Below are positions 47,601 through 63,000 of a DNA stretch of 64,000 nt, piece after piece. The translations under genes were made by a program, and so were the position numbers. The notes under the pieces were generated by a model that saw nothing but the letters and a program-made list of their open reading frames with translations, had not been told where the DNA came from and ran no database searches. Position 1 is the first letter of the stretch. Every line of letters begins with the position of its first letter. Origin of the DNA: Himantopus leucocephalus. Its lineage: Eukaryota > Chordata > Aves > Charadriiformes > Recurvirostridae. The stretch is from contig RSEF01000020.1 in the NCBI GenBank assembly GCA_003993805.1, positions 10,629,009 to 10,693,008 on the forward strand. The letters are read 5' to 3'.

Positions 47601-49615
47601 TAAAACGGCTGCGCTCAGCAACAGTTACAGCCAAGCAGGAGGCGAGTAAAATGCTATTTTACATGTCAGAGTAAATGCTTGGTTTTCTTCTTGGTGAGGT
47701 GAGTGGAGGTGGAGAGAGAACTATGGAGTGAGACCATTAAAGATCATGTTAAAAAAAATATCTCTCATAGATTCAAAGAGAAGCACAAGCTTATTTTGTG
47801 TATCCACACTACATTCTGTATGATTTCTCAGACACAGATCAAGGATATCCTCTCAACAACCTCTTGCCCAAATAGCTTCTTCCTGTTCTATTCACTCTCA
47901 GGTATAAGCCATGACACTTGCACAAAAAAGGTTTAAGAATTTCAATAAAAAGGAAGCTGCAGCAAGTCTGCAAAAGACAACTGCAAGGTCACAATAGCAA
48001 GAATTCGCTAGGAACAACCCCCTCTGCATCAAATTTATCTCTTATTTTAATATCTGCATTAAATCACCAGTACTGTTGCTTTCTGACTGATAACACTAAC
48101 TGCACTCATACTGAGAATGTCTGTCAGGTGCTTTACAACATGCTAATTTAGGAGATGCAATTAAAACATAGACTGTATTTATTTACAGAAAGTCCAATAA
48201 AAGGTTAGACCATCCAAAGGAAAGCTACACACCGCAACCAGGAAGGAAAACAAGAGTGTGCGCCTCATTGTGCGGAATGGCTCACAACAAAGGTAAGCCC
48301 CCTGCAATTTAGGGAGAAGGAGAAAGAAAAGCCGGGAGGCAAGAAACAGCCTGTCATATGAAGATAGCTACTGAGAAAAAGCGATGTGAGGAAGCATTTA
48401 CCGGGGAGACTGCCAGCTGTAGGATAGTTCCATTCTTGATGTCACAGCGAGTCTGAAAGAAAACATAAAGTTTAAATTGCAGAAAAGTGGGGTGGAAAGA
48501 ATGCAACTGGATCTACAGTGCACATCTGTATGCACAAGTAAAGGGGTTCGTATACCACACAACCCTACTGAGGGCGCTGAATTGTGTCACTGGGTCCTCC
48601 CACCTATGGGCACACAAAGGGAGAAGCACAAGGCTCCTCAATTGAATGACACCATTCAAGTCTGAGTGGTTTTGATAGCAGAGATGCTGCCCCTCAAGGA
48701 TTAATAACAGTGTTGTTCCATGACACTAGTCCAAGGCATTCTGCGCTCTTGCTCAGGACATCAACAAATTGCAACCTCTCACACTGACCTGCTCTGTGAT
48801 GTACAGCTGAGGACCATCAGCATACCGCAAGGTGTAGTACTCAGGGTTTGGCAACGACCACCTGGCAGAGAAAGAAGGACACATAAGTTTCTTCCTCTTC
48901 TTTCTTCTGGCTCTCAATTAGGAACAGCAGCTTCATCACAGGAGAGTGGAAAAGAACTTTCAAGCAAAGTTTTATCATGGGAAATTAGGTCTCCCAAAGA
49001 GGAGAGAAAACACCTTCCTCTTGAGGGGAGGACAGGACTTCAGCCTAATCTAAATCAAGCTCTGTGGAATGTCTGAAGAGGCCACCACTTCAGGAACAGC
49101 AAGATGAGCCAGTCCTCAGAGACACTGACCTTAGGGGCGTACATGCGCACACACTCAGAATTGGAATAAAGATGCAAAGCCCCTTTTTTTGCAGGAGATC
49201 CTTTTCTTCCTGATTTAAACCCTGGTCCATTCCATGGCCAAAACTGGCAGCATAGATCATGCTAGCAGCGCATTGACAAGCAGCAGAGACTTTCCACAGT
49301 ATCCCAGCAAGATTTGTTGAGGGACAGACTTTCTCCACAAGGGTTCCCAGAGAACTACTCACCCATCACAGACCTCCTTGATGATGGATGCAAGAGGCCT
49401 TTTCTAGAACAGAAAGAGAGAGTCCTCAGCAGCCATGTTCCTCTCAATCAGAAAGGAATACTGCCCATTTCCATGCTTCCCACATTCCAGTACCAAGGCT
49501 GTGTGCATTTCCTTCCCATCTGGTTACCAGGTCTCACCTGATCTATTTCCAGCAGCTGGGCATTGGCACCCGGCCACTCAACAGCTACTTTCACAATGTC
49601 CGAAGGTGGTGGCAT
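32615..49615 (-). CDS. ELMO2: Engulfment and cell motility protein 2
   Basis: Twenty coding exons on the minus strand: 49538-49615, 49363-49403, 48789-48861, 48402-48452, 47249-47430, 44035-44134, 43674-43825, 41369-41447, 37742-37792, 37288-37410, 36807-36941, 36260-36364, 36072-36180, 35299-35435, 34808-34971, 34613-34725, 34217-34324, 33785-33867, 33378-33455 and 32615-32815. The sum is 2163 nt, or 720 aa, the human length. Phases all fit. ELMO proteins bind DOCK-family GEFs to activate Rac in engulfment and migration. Expected regions are all present: an N-terminal armadillo-like/RBD part from [20 protein letters not shown], the ELMO domain ([20 protein letters not shown]), a PH domain ([32 protein letters not shown]) and the C-terminal proline motif [11 protein letters not shown] ending in DFVYHYG, which distinguishes ELMO2 from ELMO1. 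The ATG exon has 48 nt of 5' UTR after an acceptor at 49,664. Introns hold a CR1 and an LTR-like insertion. Confidence 0.97.
39439..39880 (-). repeat. CR1 LINE in ELMO2 intron
   Basis: It begins with the reversed CR1 tail 'catagaatcacagaatcat', then 'gttggaagagacgtcttgag', 'cttgaggctgagcaatgcca' and 'atcatcttcatggccctttg'. It is oriented on the minus strand, the same sense as ELMO2. A short TG repeat near 39,640 lies inside it. Confidence 0.9.
40728..40766 (-). CDS. ELMO2: Candidate ELMO2 alternative microexon
   Basis: Lies in the intron between coding exons 8 and 9 (41,369 to 37,792). On the minus strand a strong pyrimidine tract leads to 'ctgccagcag', a tandem NAGNAG acceptor. Then 36 or 39 nt encode (Q)[12 protein letters not shown] without a stop, followed by the strong donor ACT|GTAAGT. 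The flanking exon junctions are both phase 0, so inclusion adds 12 or 13 residues after Q252 within the armadillo-like region. The upstream exon donor (CAG|GTTTGT) is weak, which fits alternative splicing. The exon is inferred from signals, not from transcripts. Confidence 0.6.
42170..42215. repeat. AT-rich simple sequence
   Basis: A 'tatatatatataaaaata' type tract in the ELMO2 intron between coding exons 7 and 8. It is low complexity with no other feature. Confidence 0.75.
45240..46045 (+). mobile_element. LTR-retrotransposon-like repeat (solo LTR or fragment), antisense in ELMO2
   Basis: About 800 bp in the ELMO2 intron between coding exons 5 and 6. It contains loosely repeated units around 'ccacactggagcag' and 'cccgtggaaggga', then 'aacccccattccccatcccc', an A/T-rich stretch 'taattaatttttcccaagtc', 'gtctgttttgcccaaccc', and an end '...aacccaccaca'. 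I recognise this as a dispersed avian LTR type, probably ERV-L related. The right end (CA at 46,044-46,045) is plausible, while the left end and any target-site duplication are not clear. Open frames through it are short and do not resemble gag, pol or env, so no intact viral gene is present. Confidence 0.55.
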
Positions 49616-49663
49616 CGCTCCAGGCTCCTCCGGGTGCCTTTACAACAGCATACACCCCAACAC
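49616..49663 (-). other. ELMO2: ELMO2 5' UTR within the ATG exon
   Basis: On the minus strand the acceptor 'tttctcttaacag' ends at 49,664. The 48 nt after it lead to the start codon at 49,613-49,615 in the context GGAGCGATGC. An upstream non-coding exon is therefore required. Confidence 0.65.
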
Positions 49664-52600
49664 CTGTTAAGAGAAAGGACAGTGAGCAGCTGTCTGAAAA
49701 CTATTTCAATTGCTACATTGCATCTAACACCAAGCTTCAAAACACTACATAAGACCAGCCTTATGGTTTGCTGGGCCTGCTAGGGACAAAACATCCAGCG
49801 TACCAGAGATCGAAGCCTCATACTAAAACAGCACATTTGAAATTGCGTGCCCAACCTTATCCCCTGAGGAATATTTCTGAGAGCTTGTCAGGGTACTCAC
49901 GCAAGAAGGAGAGTCACTCTGATCAGCAAAGCCCCATCTGCCACCCACCGTCCGTACTGCCAGGTCAGTTTACAGAACGAGTAAAGCAATAGCTCCGTAG
50001 GCTCAGCTACTGCCTGTACATGAGAGAGGGAACACACTGCCCAGGCAGCCTCCCTCCCACGGGCTGGTGTTTACTGATGCCCCATTCATATTTCTCAGAT
50101 ACCTTGATCCACTCAGGATACCCAGACGAGCTCCTGGGCAGAGTAGTGGCAGCTAGCTTTATCCCATTCCCTTCCTATAACATCGTAAATCCAAAACATG
50201 AATGTCCATCACAGAAGAAAACATTTGCTCTGGAGGTCTACCTTTCACTCCTTTATCTGCCTTAGAGCATAAGCTTTCGCTCAGGGTTTGGTCCCAGACA
50301 GTTGTCAGACATGCTGGTTTGTGCTTCATCTGGTAGTAAGAGGCTGTAAAGAAATGTACTTGTTCAGTTCCTTTTTAATCCTCTCCTGGGTGGAGGGCAT
50401 AGCCCTGCTCTCTCCCACAGAACCACGGGGAAAAAGTCACATGGGAGTGAGACAACCCTCCCCATCAGTGGTTCTCAGGAACAAAAGCTTCAAGCTGCCG
50501 AAAATGAGATCTGATCGGACACAGAAGTAGTCCTGTCCTTAAGGACTCCTCCTGAGACTCAATTTCCAGCATATCCTGGATGAGATGGTAAGCATCCAAA
50601 GAACAATTTCCCAGCTCCTACGTAAAGTCCTATTTCTCCTATTGGGGCAACCCAATACCCCTTCCCCAGAACAGAGATGAGATGGTGCCGAGCAGGGGCA
50701 TTGTTTCATGGTTAACATACTTGCCTGACTTCCTTGACCAACTGGGAAAGAGATGCTAAGCCAGGCTAAGACTTAAAAGGAAACCAGCAGCCTTCAGGAT
50801 TTTCCTGATGCAAGGCAAGTAAAGAAGAGAGAACTTTCCATGGATCAGCAAAGACCAAGCAGCTGCAGAGATACCCGGTGCAGGAAATTGGTCTATGTGA
50901 GTGTCCTGGCAAAGGGAACTTCTATGAAATTAGCTGAGTCTACCAAAAAAGGTGTGCATGCCTGGCCTGTATAAGATGTTGACCTAGAGATCCACTTATT
51001 AGCTCAATTAATGAAGCTCATATGCCTCTTCCTTCCCTGACAGAGACTGGTATCACTGCATGGAGAGATATGAAAACTCAGGTGCAGTAACGTTTCTCTG
51101 CATTTGTACGCACACAAACCCCTTCATCAGCCCCCTGTGACTATCTTCTCCCTCCAGTTGGGGCAGCTTCCTCACCTTCTGAGATAGTCACAACATTATC
51201 ATCACTCCTGCCTGCTGGAATTCAGGATGAGGGGTGCAAGTTTAGCATTTCTTTCACAGCACCTTCTGGAAATGCTCAGTGTTATCATTGCGCTAGCCTC
51301 GCCCTCAGTCTCAACCAGATGAGAGACAGCTGCTTTACAGTGAAGGCACCTGCTGGAGAGAGAAACCAGCCATTCCCCTATTAAAACAAGCATTGTTTAC
51401 CATGAGAAGCCCTTCTGAAGCTGCCTTGCTCAATTTGCTCTATTCTCAGCATGTGGATAGTCTTTGCAGTTCCTGCAGGAACCCAGGAAGCCTGAACTCC
51501 AAAGCTATTTGGGGCTTCAGCCAACCCAAAAGGGAGACTGGTATTGCATGTGCACAGGAACACCATCCTCCTCCACTCTGACGACAGCCAGACTTTGTCC
51601 ACTCCACCATCCCACCCCTTGGAAAGTACCTGGCAAGCCAGATTTGGAATTTCGTGATATTCTGAAAACGCGCAGCTTACCCCAGCTCACAGATGATTAC
51701 AGTCAGTACTCCTTCTGGCCTTCTCTTTCCTTTTTAGCATCAATCCCAAGAGCAGCTTATGTTTTCTTAAAACCCATAAAATGACTGTAAGACTAAACAC
51801 ATCTCACGCAGAAAAGTGCCAGTCAAGTTAGGTTCAGCTTTGCCAGCTCCTTAAATTAACATCTTCAACCTTTCAGACAAGCAGCACAGCGTTAGCTCAG
51901 ACTACCGTATCAAAAGTGAGCTGGCCTCGCAAAGGCAACGGTCTCAGTGCACCAGTCAGGTTGAGCAGGTCTCGGGGGTGATGATAGAAAAGCATTTATA
52001 TGACTCCTATCATACCAGATTGCCAGTTAGAGTCAAGCAGTACGCAAACACCACCTGATACTTCCTAATCCTGGAGGGCAGACACCAAGCCATCTCCCGC
52101 TCCAAGATTCACTCTGGATAAAAATACAATCACTCTCATCTTGACATCAAACAGGAAAGCCTGTCCTTCAGAGAAGGTGCATCGGGTAAAGATCTCCAGC
52201 TTGGACAAGGTGAGGTCACGCAAAGGAAGACTGCTCATAGGAGAGCTCAATTAAATCAGCCTTTCAAAGGAGCCTTCGCAGCCCGCAGAGCTAGGCTAAT
52301 TCACAAACCGAAAGCACTGAGCGTGTGCTGTCTGACGGAAACACTGTCTCCAAATCCCACCAGCATGTGTTAACATATTCCTCTTTCTTCCCAAATTTTG
52401 ATTATCAGTGTCCTATTCTCCACTCCAAGACAGAACCGTACAATTTACTCTTTGCTAAGACATGTTAACCTGTAGCAAATACGTTCTCAAGAGGCCTCTA
52501 ACCCTAAATGCATACACAGCTGCTAGTGCTATTTTCATACCCGTCGCAATCAGTAAATTGGACTCTAATGCGTTCTTCTACACTCATCCTGAAGCAGCTG

Positions 52601-53536
52601 GTCTTCTTTTGTCCAAAGTAAACTAGGAATTCAGGCAACAAAACATACGGAACCCAGGACCAGAATAGCACCTTGCCTCATTGCATAAGCAGAGCAAAGC
52701 ATTTCGGAATCCGCATAAAGCCAGGAATGCTCTAAACCCAGACGTATTTAGAAGACCGCAGCCCCCTGTACGGCACTTATCACTGGGGTTACTACCCATA
52801 GCAAGCCTACCTAAACCACTTCTCCTCGGCCTGTTCACAAGTCAATGCCCAATACCTGAAATTTCTAAGGATAGGAAAAGTCTGCCGAGCGTGCCACCCT
52901 GTAAGTCAGACGAGTCCCTCCTGAGCCTAAAAATCTGACTCTCTCTAACATCCAAGTATGGTGTAATACAGTGACAAGGCAGAACCAAGACAGCCTGCTG
53001 AATCAGCGTAGTCTGTAGCATCAGCCTTAAGAATTCAGAGCTTACCTGTCTGTCTCGCAGAGACAGATGAACTTAGTAAAACTATGAATCAGTCTTCCTC
53101 ACTTCCTTTCCCTGAATTCCACACACACATTAAAAGAAATAAATAAACAAACTAAAAATAATTTAGACTTTCAAATGGCTTTTGCAGCAATAGCTCAAAT
53201 CAGTGATAATTCATCAACTAAATCTTTAAGTACACATGGCAATTACTAGTATACAAGCAGTACCACAGCTCTGTACAAGTTCCCCAGAAAAAGTGCCCAA
53301 TTTGCACTCCCAGCTCCGCAGGATACAAAGGTTTCCATCCATTAAGTCTAGAAACAGACAGGCAGTTCCCAAATGGTATGTGATTTCTTCCACTCGCTGT
53401 TCTCCATTCAGCAACTAAAGCCTATGATGGCCTAAACCTGAAAGCCTGAGAAATCTTAGTCGTATGGCATAAGCACACGTCACCTCCAGTAATCAGGCTG
53501 GCTTGCAATAACTGAACAGATAATTACTCTCCCACG

Positions 53537-53608
53537 AGTGAACCAACTCACGACTAGAAACCATCTAAATCCATTCAGTGTTCAAGGCACAGCAAATACA
53601 CAGTGAAG
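53537..53608 (+). repeat. Copy A of a duplicated unclassified segment
   Basis: This segment and 54,289-54,363 align over about 70 bp. They share the exact 18-mer TTCAAGGCACAGCAAATA (53,581-53,598 and 54,336-54,353) and related flanks ('gaaaccat' / 'ggaaccat', 'cagtgaag' / 'cagtgaaag'). It is not a repeat family that I recognise. Confidence 0.6.
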
Positions 53609-53941
53609 AAGCAAGGCTCAAAGATCACTTTCTTAAGAACTGAATTTGCAACTCTTCTTAACTAATATACCCATGAGCAATTAGCATCTAATTACCACTT
53701 CTGCCTTCAGCCTCTTGCAGTACAGTCTTTTACTTGTACTGCAACTTACATTGCCAGTTGCTACTGAAGAGTACAAGGAAATACAGTACTTTATATGCCA
53801 TAACAAAGATGCCCAGCTTACTACAGGTAGAAGCCTTTACAAATCTCTAACTTCTCTTCTCCCTGGCAAAGAACGTGCATCATTCAGGGAGAGGAAGTGC
53901 ACATTAAAACAAAAACATTGGTATTATGGGAAATTCTGCAG

Positions 53942-54050
53942 AAATCATATAATCATTTAAGTTGGAAAAGACCCTTAAGATCATTGAGCCCAACCGTAAA
54001 CCTAACACTGCCAAGTCCACCACTAAACAGTATCCCTAAGTGCCATATAA
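53942..54050 (-). repeat. CR1 LINE fragment
   Basis: Reversed CR1 end: 'aatcatttaagttggaaaag', 'acccttaagatcattgagcc', 'aacactgccaagtccaccac'. It is truncated after about 110 bp and inserted between the two copies of the duplicated segment. Confidence 0.85.
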
Positions 54051-54288
54051 ATATAAATAAAGTCTCCTATTTCATAAAAAAAGTACTGCAGAGGTTGGCC
54101 TGCAGCTCCTAGAGGCAATGCACTCTACTTGCAGCTCCCTTGATATCCTCACCACTGAAATCAGGAACCAACCAAGCTGTATTACACTACCTTCGTATCT
54201 CAAAAAAAGCTTTCAGCTGCATACAAAGTCAGAAGGTAACTCACCATGATACGTTAGACTATTTCTGCCCCAAACACGTTCCATAAAT

Positions 54289-54363
54289 GAGCACCCACTC
54301 GTGGCTGGGAACCATGTTCCCTATTCCAATCAGTATTCAAGGCACAGCAAATATGCAGTGAAA
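54289..54363 (+). repeat. Copy B of the duplicated segment
   Basis: The partner of 53,537-53,608, about 750 bp downstream and in the same orientation. Divergence outside the shared 18-mer indicates an old duplication or two insertions of one unlisted element. Confidence 0.6.
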
Positions 54364-55993
54364 GAAATAGAGCTTAAGGACTGTTTCACTGCACAGCAGT
54401 ACCATGGAACAGATACTACATGAGCCTACCGAGGGAGAGCTACAAACAGCAAAATGAATTGGCTGAGCAGAACCCAAAGAAGCAGGAATTAAAAATTAAA
54501 AAAGATAGGAAACTCTTTCACAGTCTGGATCAAATGACCCTTTGAAGAACCTACACAGACCATTGGCTCAGCAGAAGCAGCTTTCCAGAAGAGGACAATG
54601 AAGACTGGACTACAAATACACAGGGTACTTCAGGTCAAGCCTCTTAACACAAGGTTGTCTGCCAAGAGCATTCTTTGAAAAGATTTCACTGTATGTCTGC
54701 AGACAAGAGAGGTGACAGATGTTAAATTTTACAATGGTTATTTAGCAGCGATATATCTGATAAAATGACTGTTCAGAAGCTCTTGGGAAGAAGCACATAA
54801 TTGTGCATAATTGTGATTATCAGTCACTTACAGTTCTCTCACAGCACATTTTTCTCAACAACAGCATGTAAGCAATTCTCACAATTTTATACAGGGAGAC
54901 AGCAGCCAAGCTGAAATCCATCAAAGATGAATTCACTCTGCTTCTGCAGAGCGAGTTCCTTCATACAAAGCAGTGGTGCAGGGGTAGCTGCAAGGCAAGG
55001 AGGGATCAGCACAGCCCCTAATACACTATTCAGGGGACTTCTGAGAAGCTGCAAGCTAAAACAACTGGAGTATTTTAAACGGAATTTCCCTATTCACAAA
55101 CTCAATCTTCTTTTCATTGCAGATAGAGAACAAAGTGTGCTGCGCACAGAATGAAAATGAGGAGGATGAAAGAACATTCCATGAAAAAGAAAAGCTGCTG
55201 GGTAGAATCCCCCACTCAACAGGCGAATAGCTGCAGCTTCCGAAACCTGTAGATGCCACAAAACATCCCACTCGGTTCTCAGCAAGTCCCCGATGGTGGT
55301 ACCCGCAGGGCAAAGGGGTGGAAGCGCCGTTAGCTGACTGGACAAGGGTGCGGAGAAGACACTTCCCTGACCCAGCGGTGTAAGAGGGCAGCAGAGTCCG
55401 ACATACAGATTTCTACGTTACCTCGTAGAAAAAGCAAAGGGAACCATACTTCACCAGAGAAACCACACAACCTGGCGGCTCAGATTCTCCATCTCCGGAA
55501 TCCTACGTTCTTCCAAAGGCCTTCCACGGCTGCGCTTTGGCTGCACAACACTAACCCTACGGAACTGGACTCTCATCTTGCGCCTTCCAACCCGGCTGGG
55601 CAGAGACCACCTCTTGGCAAAGACAGAAACCGATAGCAACAGGCAAAAGGAGCGAACTGCTTTTTTATTGTTTTTAATCAGTCGGGGGAGCCGGGAGCAG
55701 CCAGCCCGCCAGCGACTCCCCGAGCTCGGGCCAAAACTCCCTTTCAGGCGTTAAACTGTTTTTTTTCTGACCAAGCGCGGTTCGGTTCATGCCCAGGGGC
55801 CGCTCGGCTCCCGGGGGAGCGGCGAACCGCGCCCTCCTCGGCCCGATGGCGGCCCCTTCCCCGCTCCCGCCCCCGGGTGCCGGGGCGCCGTGGCGGGACC
55901 CGCGCCCAACCCACAGCCTCGGTTACATCGGCACCTCCGGAGGCCGGGACGGCCGCAGAACCGGCCCGGCGGCCCCGCGGCAGGCGAGCCTAG

Positions 55994-58957
<2,964 letters not shown>

Positions 58958-59079
58958 TATCGTCTAACGTACCTTTGAACTGTGAGAAGACTGATCGAGG
59001 CGATACACCCAGCAGTACCACCTGTCAAAACTTTGTTATGTATATTTTACATTTAGTGCTTGTAAAGTTTGCCCTTTTT

Positions 59080-59085
59080 AATAAA
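59080..59085 (+). terminator. SNRPB: SNRPB poly(A) signal
   Basis: A canonical AATAAA 122 nt after the stop codon, followed by GT-rich sequence ('gttggaaaacc', 'gagtcactgttgtactgg'). This gives a compact 3' UTR of about 150 nt. Confidence 0.85.
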
Positions 59086-59109
59086 GTTGGAAAACCCAGT
59101 ACTTTGAGT

Positions 59110-59815
59110 CACTGTTGTACTGGTCTATTTCAGGAGCGCGGCCCTTACCTTTTACTACTGCACTTGGGTCACCCCAAAAGAAGAGCAAGTGTGAAGCAAA
59201 AAGCTCAGTTTATCTTGACAGCTCAGAAGTTAACAGTTGGTCTGGGCCACTTAGGTCTATTCCTTACAGGAATTAAAAGCATATCAATGACATTTAGCAA
59301 GGCTGATCAAAAGAATGGGATGGCAGAAATGGTAAAAATTCAAAGAAAGAGCTTAGTGTTTTGATGAAACTAAGCATGGGTTACTGATGGGAATTCTCCC
59401 TGCTTTATTAAAGGCAGAATAAGTACAATGGTGCCTCTATGAGGACACTCTGCATTAACTGCTGCTTACTAGCCTGCAGTAAACCTGCTTGATCTTTATA
59501 GGTGCAGCTGCGCTGCTTCTAGTCAAAAATAAGAAGCCAGGAGCTTGGGAGATTTAATTCCCATGACTATTATCTCTGAAACCATCTTTGTGACAGTCTG
59601 AAAAACTTTTTTTTGCCCATTTTAGTTACAGATTCTCAACCACAGAAATCCTTTTCAGCCATATCAATTAATTGAGATCACAGAAGTGTGTGAACAAAGC
59701 AATAAGCGTTCAGCAGTTTTTGCCCTAAAAACAATGAACTAAATGTCTGATAGATGTAATATCCCAGCTCTCAGTTGCTCTGGCTTATCTTATAAAACAG
59801 AGCAAACTTTTTAGA
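59110..59815. other. Spacer between convergent SNRPB and DDX27
   Basis: AT-rich single-copy sequence. There is no gene, repeat family or RNA gene that I can support. It ends with an A-run at about 59,815-59,826 close to the DDX27 poly(A) signal. Confidence 0.6.
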
Positions 59816-59833
59816 AAAAAAAAAAATCAATCC

Positions 59834-59839
59834 TTTATT
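59834..59839 (-). terminator. DDX27: DDX27 poly(A) signal
   Basis: AATAAA on the minus strand, about 200 nt after the DDX27 stop codon at 60,041. The SNRPB and DDX27 signals face each other with about 750 bp between them; that spacer (59,110-59,815) contains no gene that I can see. Confidence 0.8.
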
Positions 59840-60040
59840 GCATGGGCTGCTGAAGATGTTTTCACAAAGGGTCTTCAACCAGGTATTAATGAGCATCCCA
59901 AAGCTGTTCCAGAACTTGAAGAAAAACTATTCAGTTTTACTGACATTGTCTCATTGCAGTACAAAATCCAGGCCCTGGAGAGAGCGTGTCTGAAATGTCT
60001 GCATTGTCCAAATTACCCATTTGGTAATTGCGAACCGTTC

Positions 60041-63000
60041 TTACTTTCTCTTGTACCTGAAAGAGAAGATATTTGAAATTAGATTCCACCAGCCCAGCTT
60101 TCAATGATAGATAAGGAACAGCACTCAGCATTTTCTAGGCAATGCTCTCCCAGGTAGAAGCCTAGGAAGGTGCTATTAAAGGCAGTATCCTTGATTGCCC
60201 CCAGCATCAGACCTGCAGTAGGAGGGTAAGCTACTGCAGAACCAACAAACCTTTTAGCAAGGGCCTTTAAACAATCACAAGAGAAAAAAAAAAAAAAAGA
60301 GGAGGAAAAAACCCCTCCAACTTGAATAAGAAAGTAAAGGGAGCTATACCTGGACTTGGATTTGAAGTTTCCTCCTTTCCTATGTTGGGCCATACCCAAG
60401 CGTTTCCGATCTTCAAATGATGGACTTTTTGAAAGAAAGGGGGTGGGGGGGAAGGTAAGACAAAAAACATTGAATTACATCAATAGTACCGGTACTTCTT
60501 GCAAGAATCCCCTCTTTGTTCTGCCCACCCTTTCCCCCCAATATCAGTCAAAGTATCACTGAGAAAGTCCAGAGATGCAAAAAGAAATTCCACCTACTCA
60601 AGTCTGGACTAATGTACTACTGCCAAGACATTACCCGGCACGGTACTGCTTCAGAGCCTTCCTGCTTGTGTTGGTAAGCTCTTCGTCAAACACGGACAGT
60701 TTTTTCTTCCGCTTGGGGCCTAACACAGAGACAATAGTCAGAACATTGGCTGTAAAGTGAAGGCCACAGCATCATCTTGTTTACTAGAGCCCTGTAGCCT
60801 TGACCGCAACAATTAGCCTAACCACCAGCAAAAGCAATGACTCCTCTCCGCAAACACTCTCCCTGGCCAGCACTGGTGGCCAGTCCTTCAAAGACCAGTG
60901 CTTCCCTCTATACAAATTAGTTTAGTTTACCTATTTATAACACAGTTCCTGACATAAGATAAGTCAGCTGCAAAACAAAAGTCTCCACCTGCTGGTGCTG
61001 CTGCTGGTTCCTCTTCTGGCAAGGCTCTGGCTCGCTTTGCTCGGCGATTCCTTTTCGCCAGCCGCTCAGCATACATTTGAGATTTCAAGATTTCAAACTG
61101 TGACCTCTCCTCTGGCTGAAAGATGTTAAAATGCAAGTTTACAGTGATGTGAGGTTTTGTTAAGGGAAAGCTAGAATAGTCCACCCAGGGTCCCACTTGT
61201 CCGTAAACGTACTCACCGTCATTTGGACCTTTTTCTGACTGTCCTGCATAAATTTCTTCCTTTTCTTTTTGCCTCGTAATGCTAGGTCAAACTCCTGCAG
61301 GGCTTTAGCCACTGGAGAGACAAAGAAAAACACAGAATAAAGAACCTCCTAAAGTACAGAGCAGAGTCCAGTTGCAGGTATGGAATTTAACATGGCAGCA
61401 GTGTCATGACTCACATTTCTCTTTCTTCCTCTCCTCACGGGTCTGGAACCAGCTCCGCTCCAAACCCTCACCCGCAGTCTCTTGTTTTCCTCCCTCCAGC
61501 TGCTTCTTTGCCCTATTGATCTGAGATAATTCAGGCAAGAAGTGAGCTCATGGTGTCAAAAAAAAAATCTCTCTCTCGTCCCTTTCAAAAGTAGGCAGGT
61601 CAACTACATTAAGGTAACTTCCTTATGCGCTATATCTACCTCAGATTCTAAAAAACTAAGGTAAAAAAAAAAAATCCTAAAAACCCCCTTACCTGGGCCT
61701 CTGACTGCTGCATCTCACGTTCCTCACGCTCCAAGCACAGAACTGCATACACATCTTTCTCTAGATTCTCAATCTTCTCTCGAAATTTTAGTATGACATC
61801 TGAAAATAATAGTGTGAACATCAGAAGCAGCTCATGTAAAGTCCATCTTGTTTTTCAGCACCTCTTTTAGTGTCCCTGTGTACTATGATATTCCCTGCCT
61901 ACTGCTCTCCTGCTTTTTACCTCAGTGAAGTGCGTACCTTGGGGGAGAATTCTGGCTTTCACTGGTGTTTTGGCAGTCTTCACAATATCCTTCAGCATCT
62001 TGCGCTCTTCCTCACCCACAAGTGAAACTGAACGACCAGCCCTGCCTGCTCTTGCTGTCCGACCCACCCGATGAACATAGTGTTTGGTGGTGTTGGGCAT
62101 GGTAAAATTGATTACCTATAACAGAAACAGCGTTAGTAGGGAAACAATATTAAAGGACTCATTAAAAAGCTCAGCACTGCAAATACTCACTGTTTTAACA
62201 CCTTCAATATCAAGTCCACGTGCAGCCACATCTGTAGCTACCAGAATATCGATCTGCTCATCCTTAAAGCGCCTGAACAGAGATAAAAAATGCATTAGCA
62301 ATGTATACAGCAACCCACTTTTGCCCTAAAATTTCCAACTCCTAACTTATTTTTTGCTTATGATTGCTCACTAAGCTTGCTAATACCTGAGTGCTTCCAG
62401 CCGCTGTGCCTGAGAGAGGTTCCCATGAAGCTCCCCAACCCGCAGACCCATCAGCCCAAGTAGGATGTGCATACGGTGAGCTTGCTTCTTGGTCTGGGTG
62501 AAAAGCATCACGTGATCAGGGAAGGTTCGCGTCAGTAGAGCTGAAAGAAAAAAAGTCCTCTCAGGAGCCTGCTTCATAGTCACCCACCGATTCCAGGTTT
62601 TCTTTGCTCATCGCTAACCTGATACAATGGCCTCACGGTCCCCCTCTCGGTTGGGTCTGATCCGGATAAATTCCTGCCGCAGGAAAGGGGCCACATCTGT
62701 GTTGCTGTTCACAAAAATTCGGACGGGATTTTTCAGGGAAACAGAAGCCAAATCTTTCACCTACCAAAACAGGTAGAGAAAAAAAAAAGTCCAACATAAT
62801 CTCTGATAAAAGACTAGACAAATTTCTATTCAGCTTTCTGCCTCAACATGCTTCTCAGCCGCCTGTCTTACCTCTTCTGTCATTGTTGCAGAGAAAAGCA
62901 TTGTCTGACGGTGGTGGGAGCACAACCTGATTATTTCCTTCATCTGTTCCTCAAAGTATTCATCCAGCATCCTACATGGGAGAGAACCAGCAAGGTAAGG

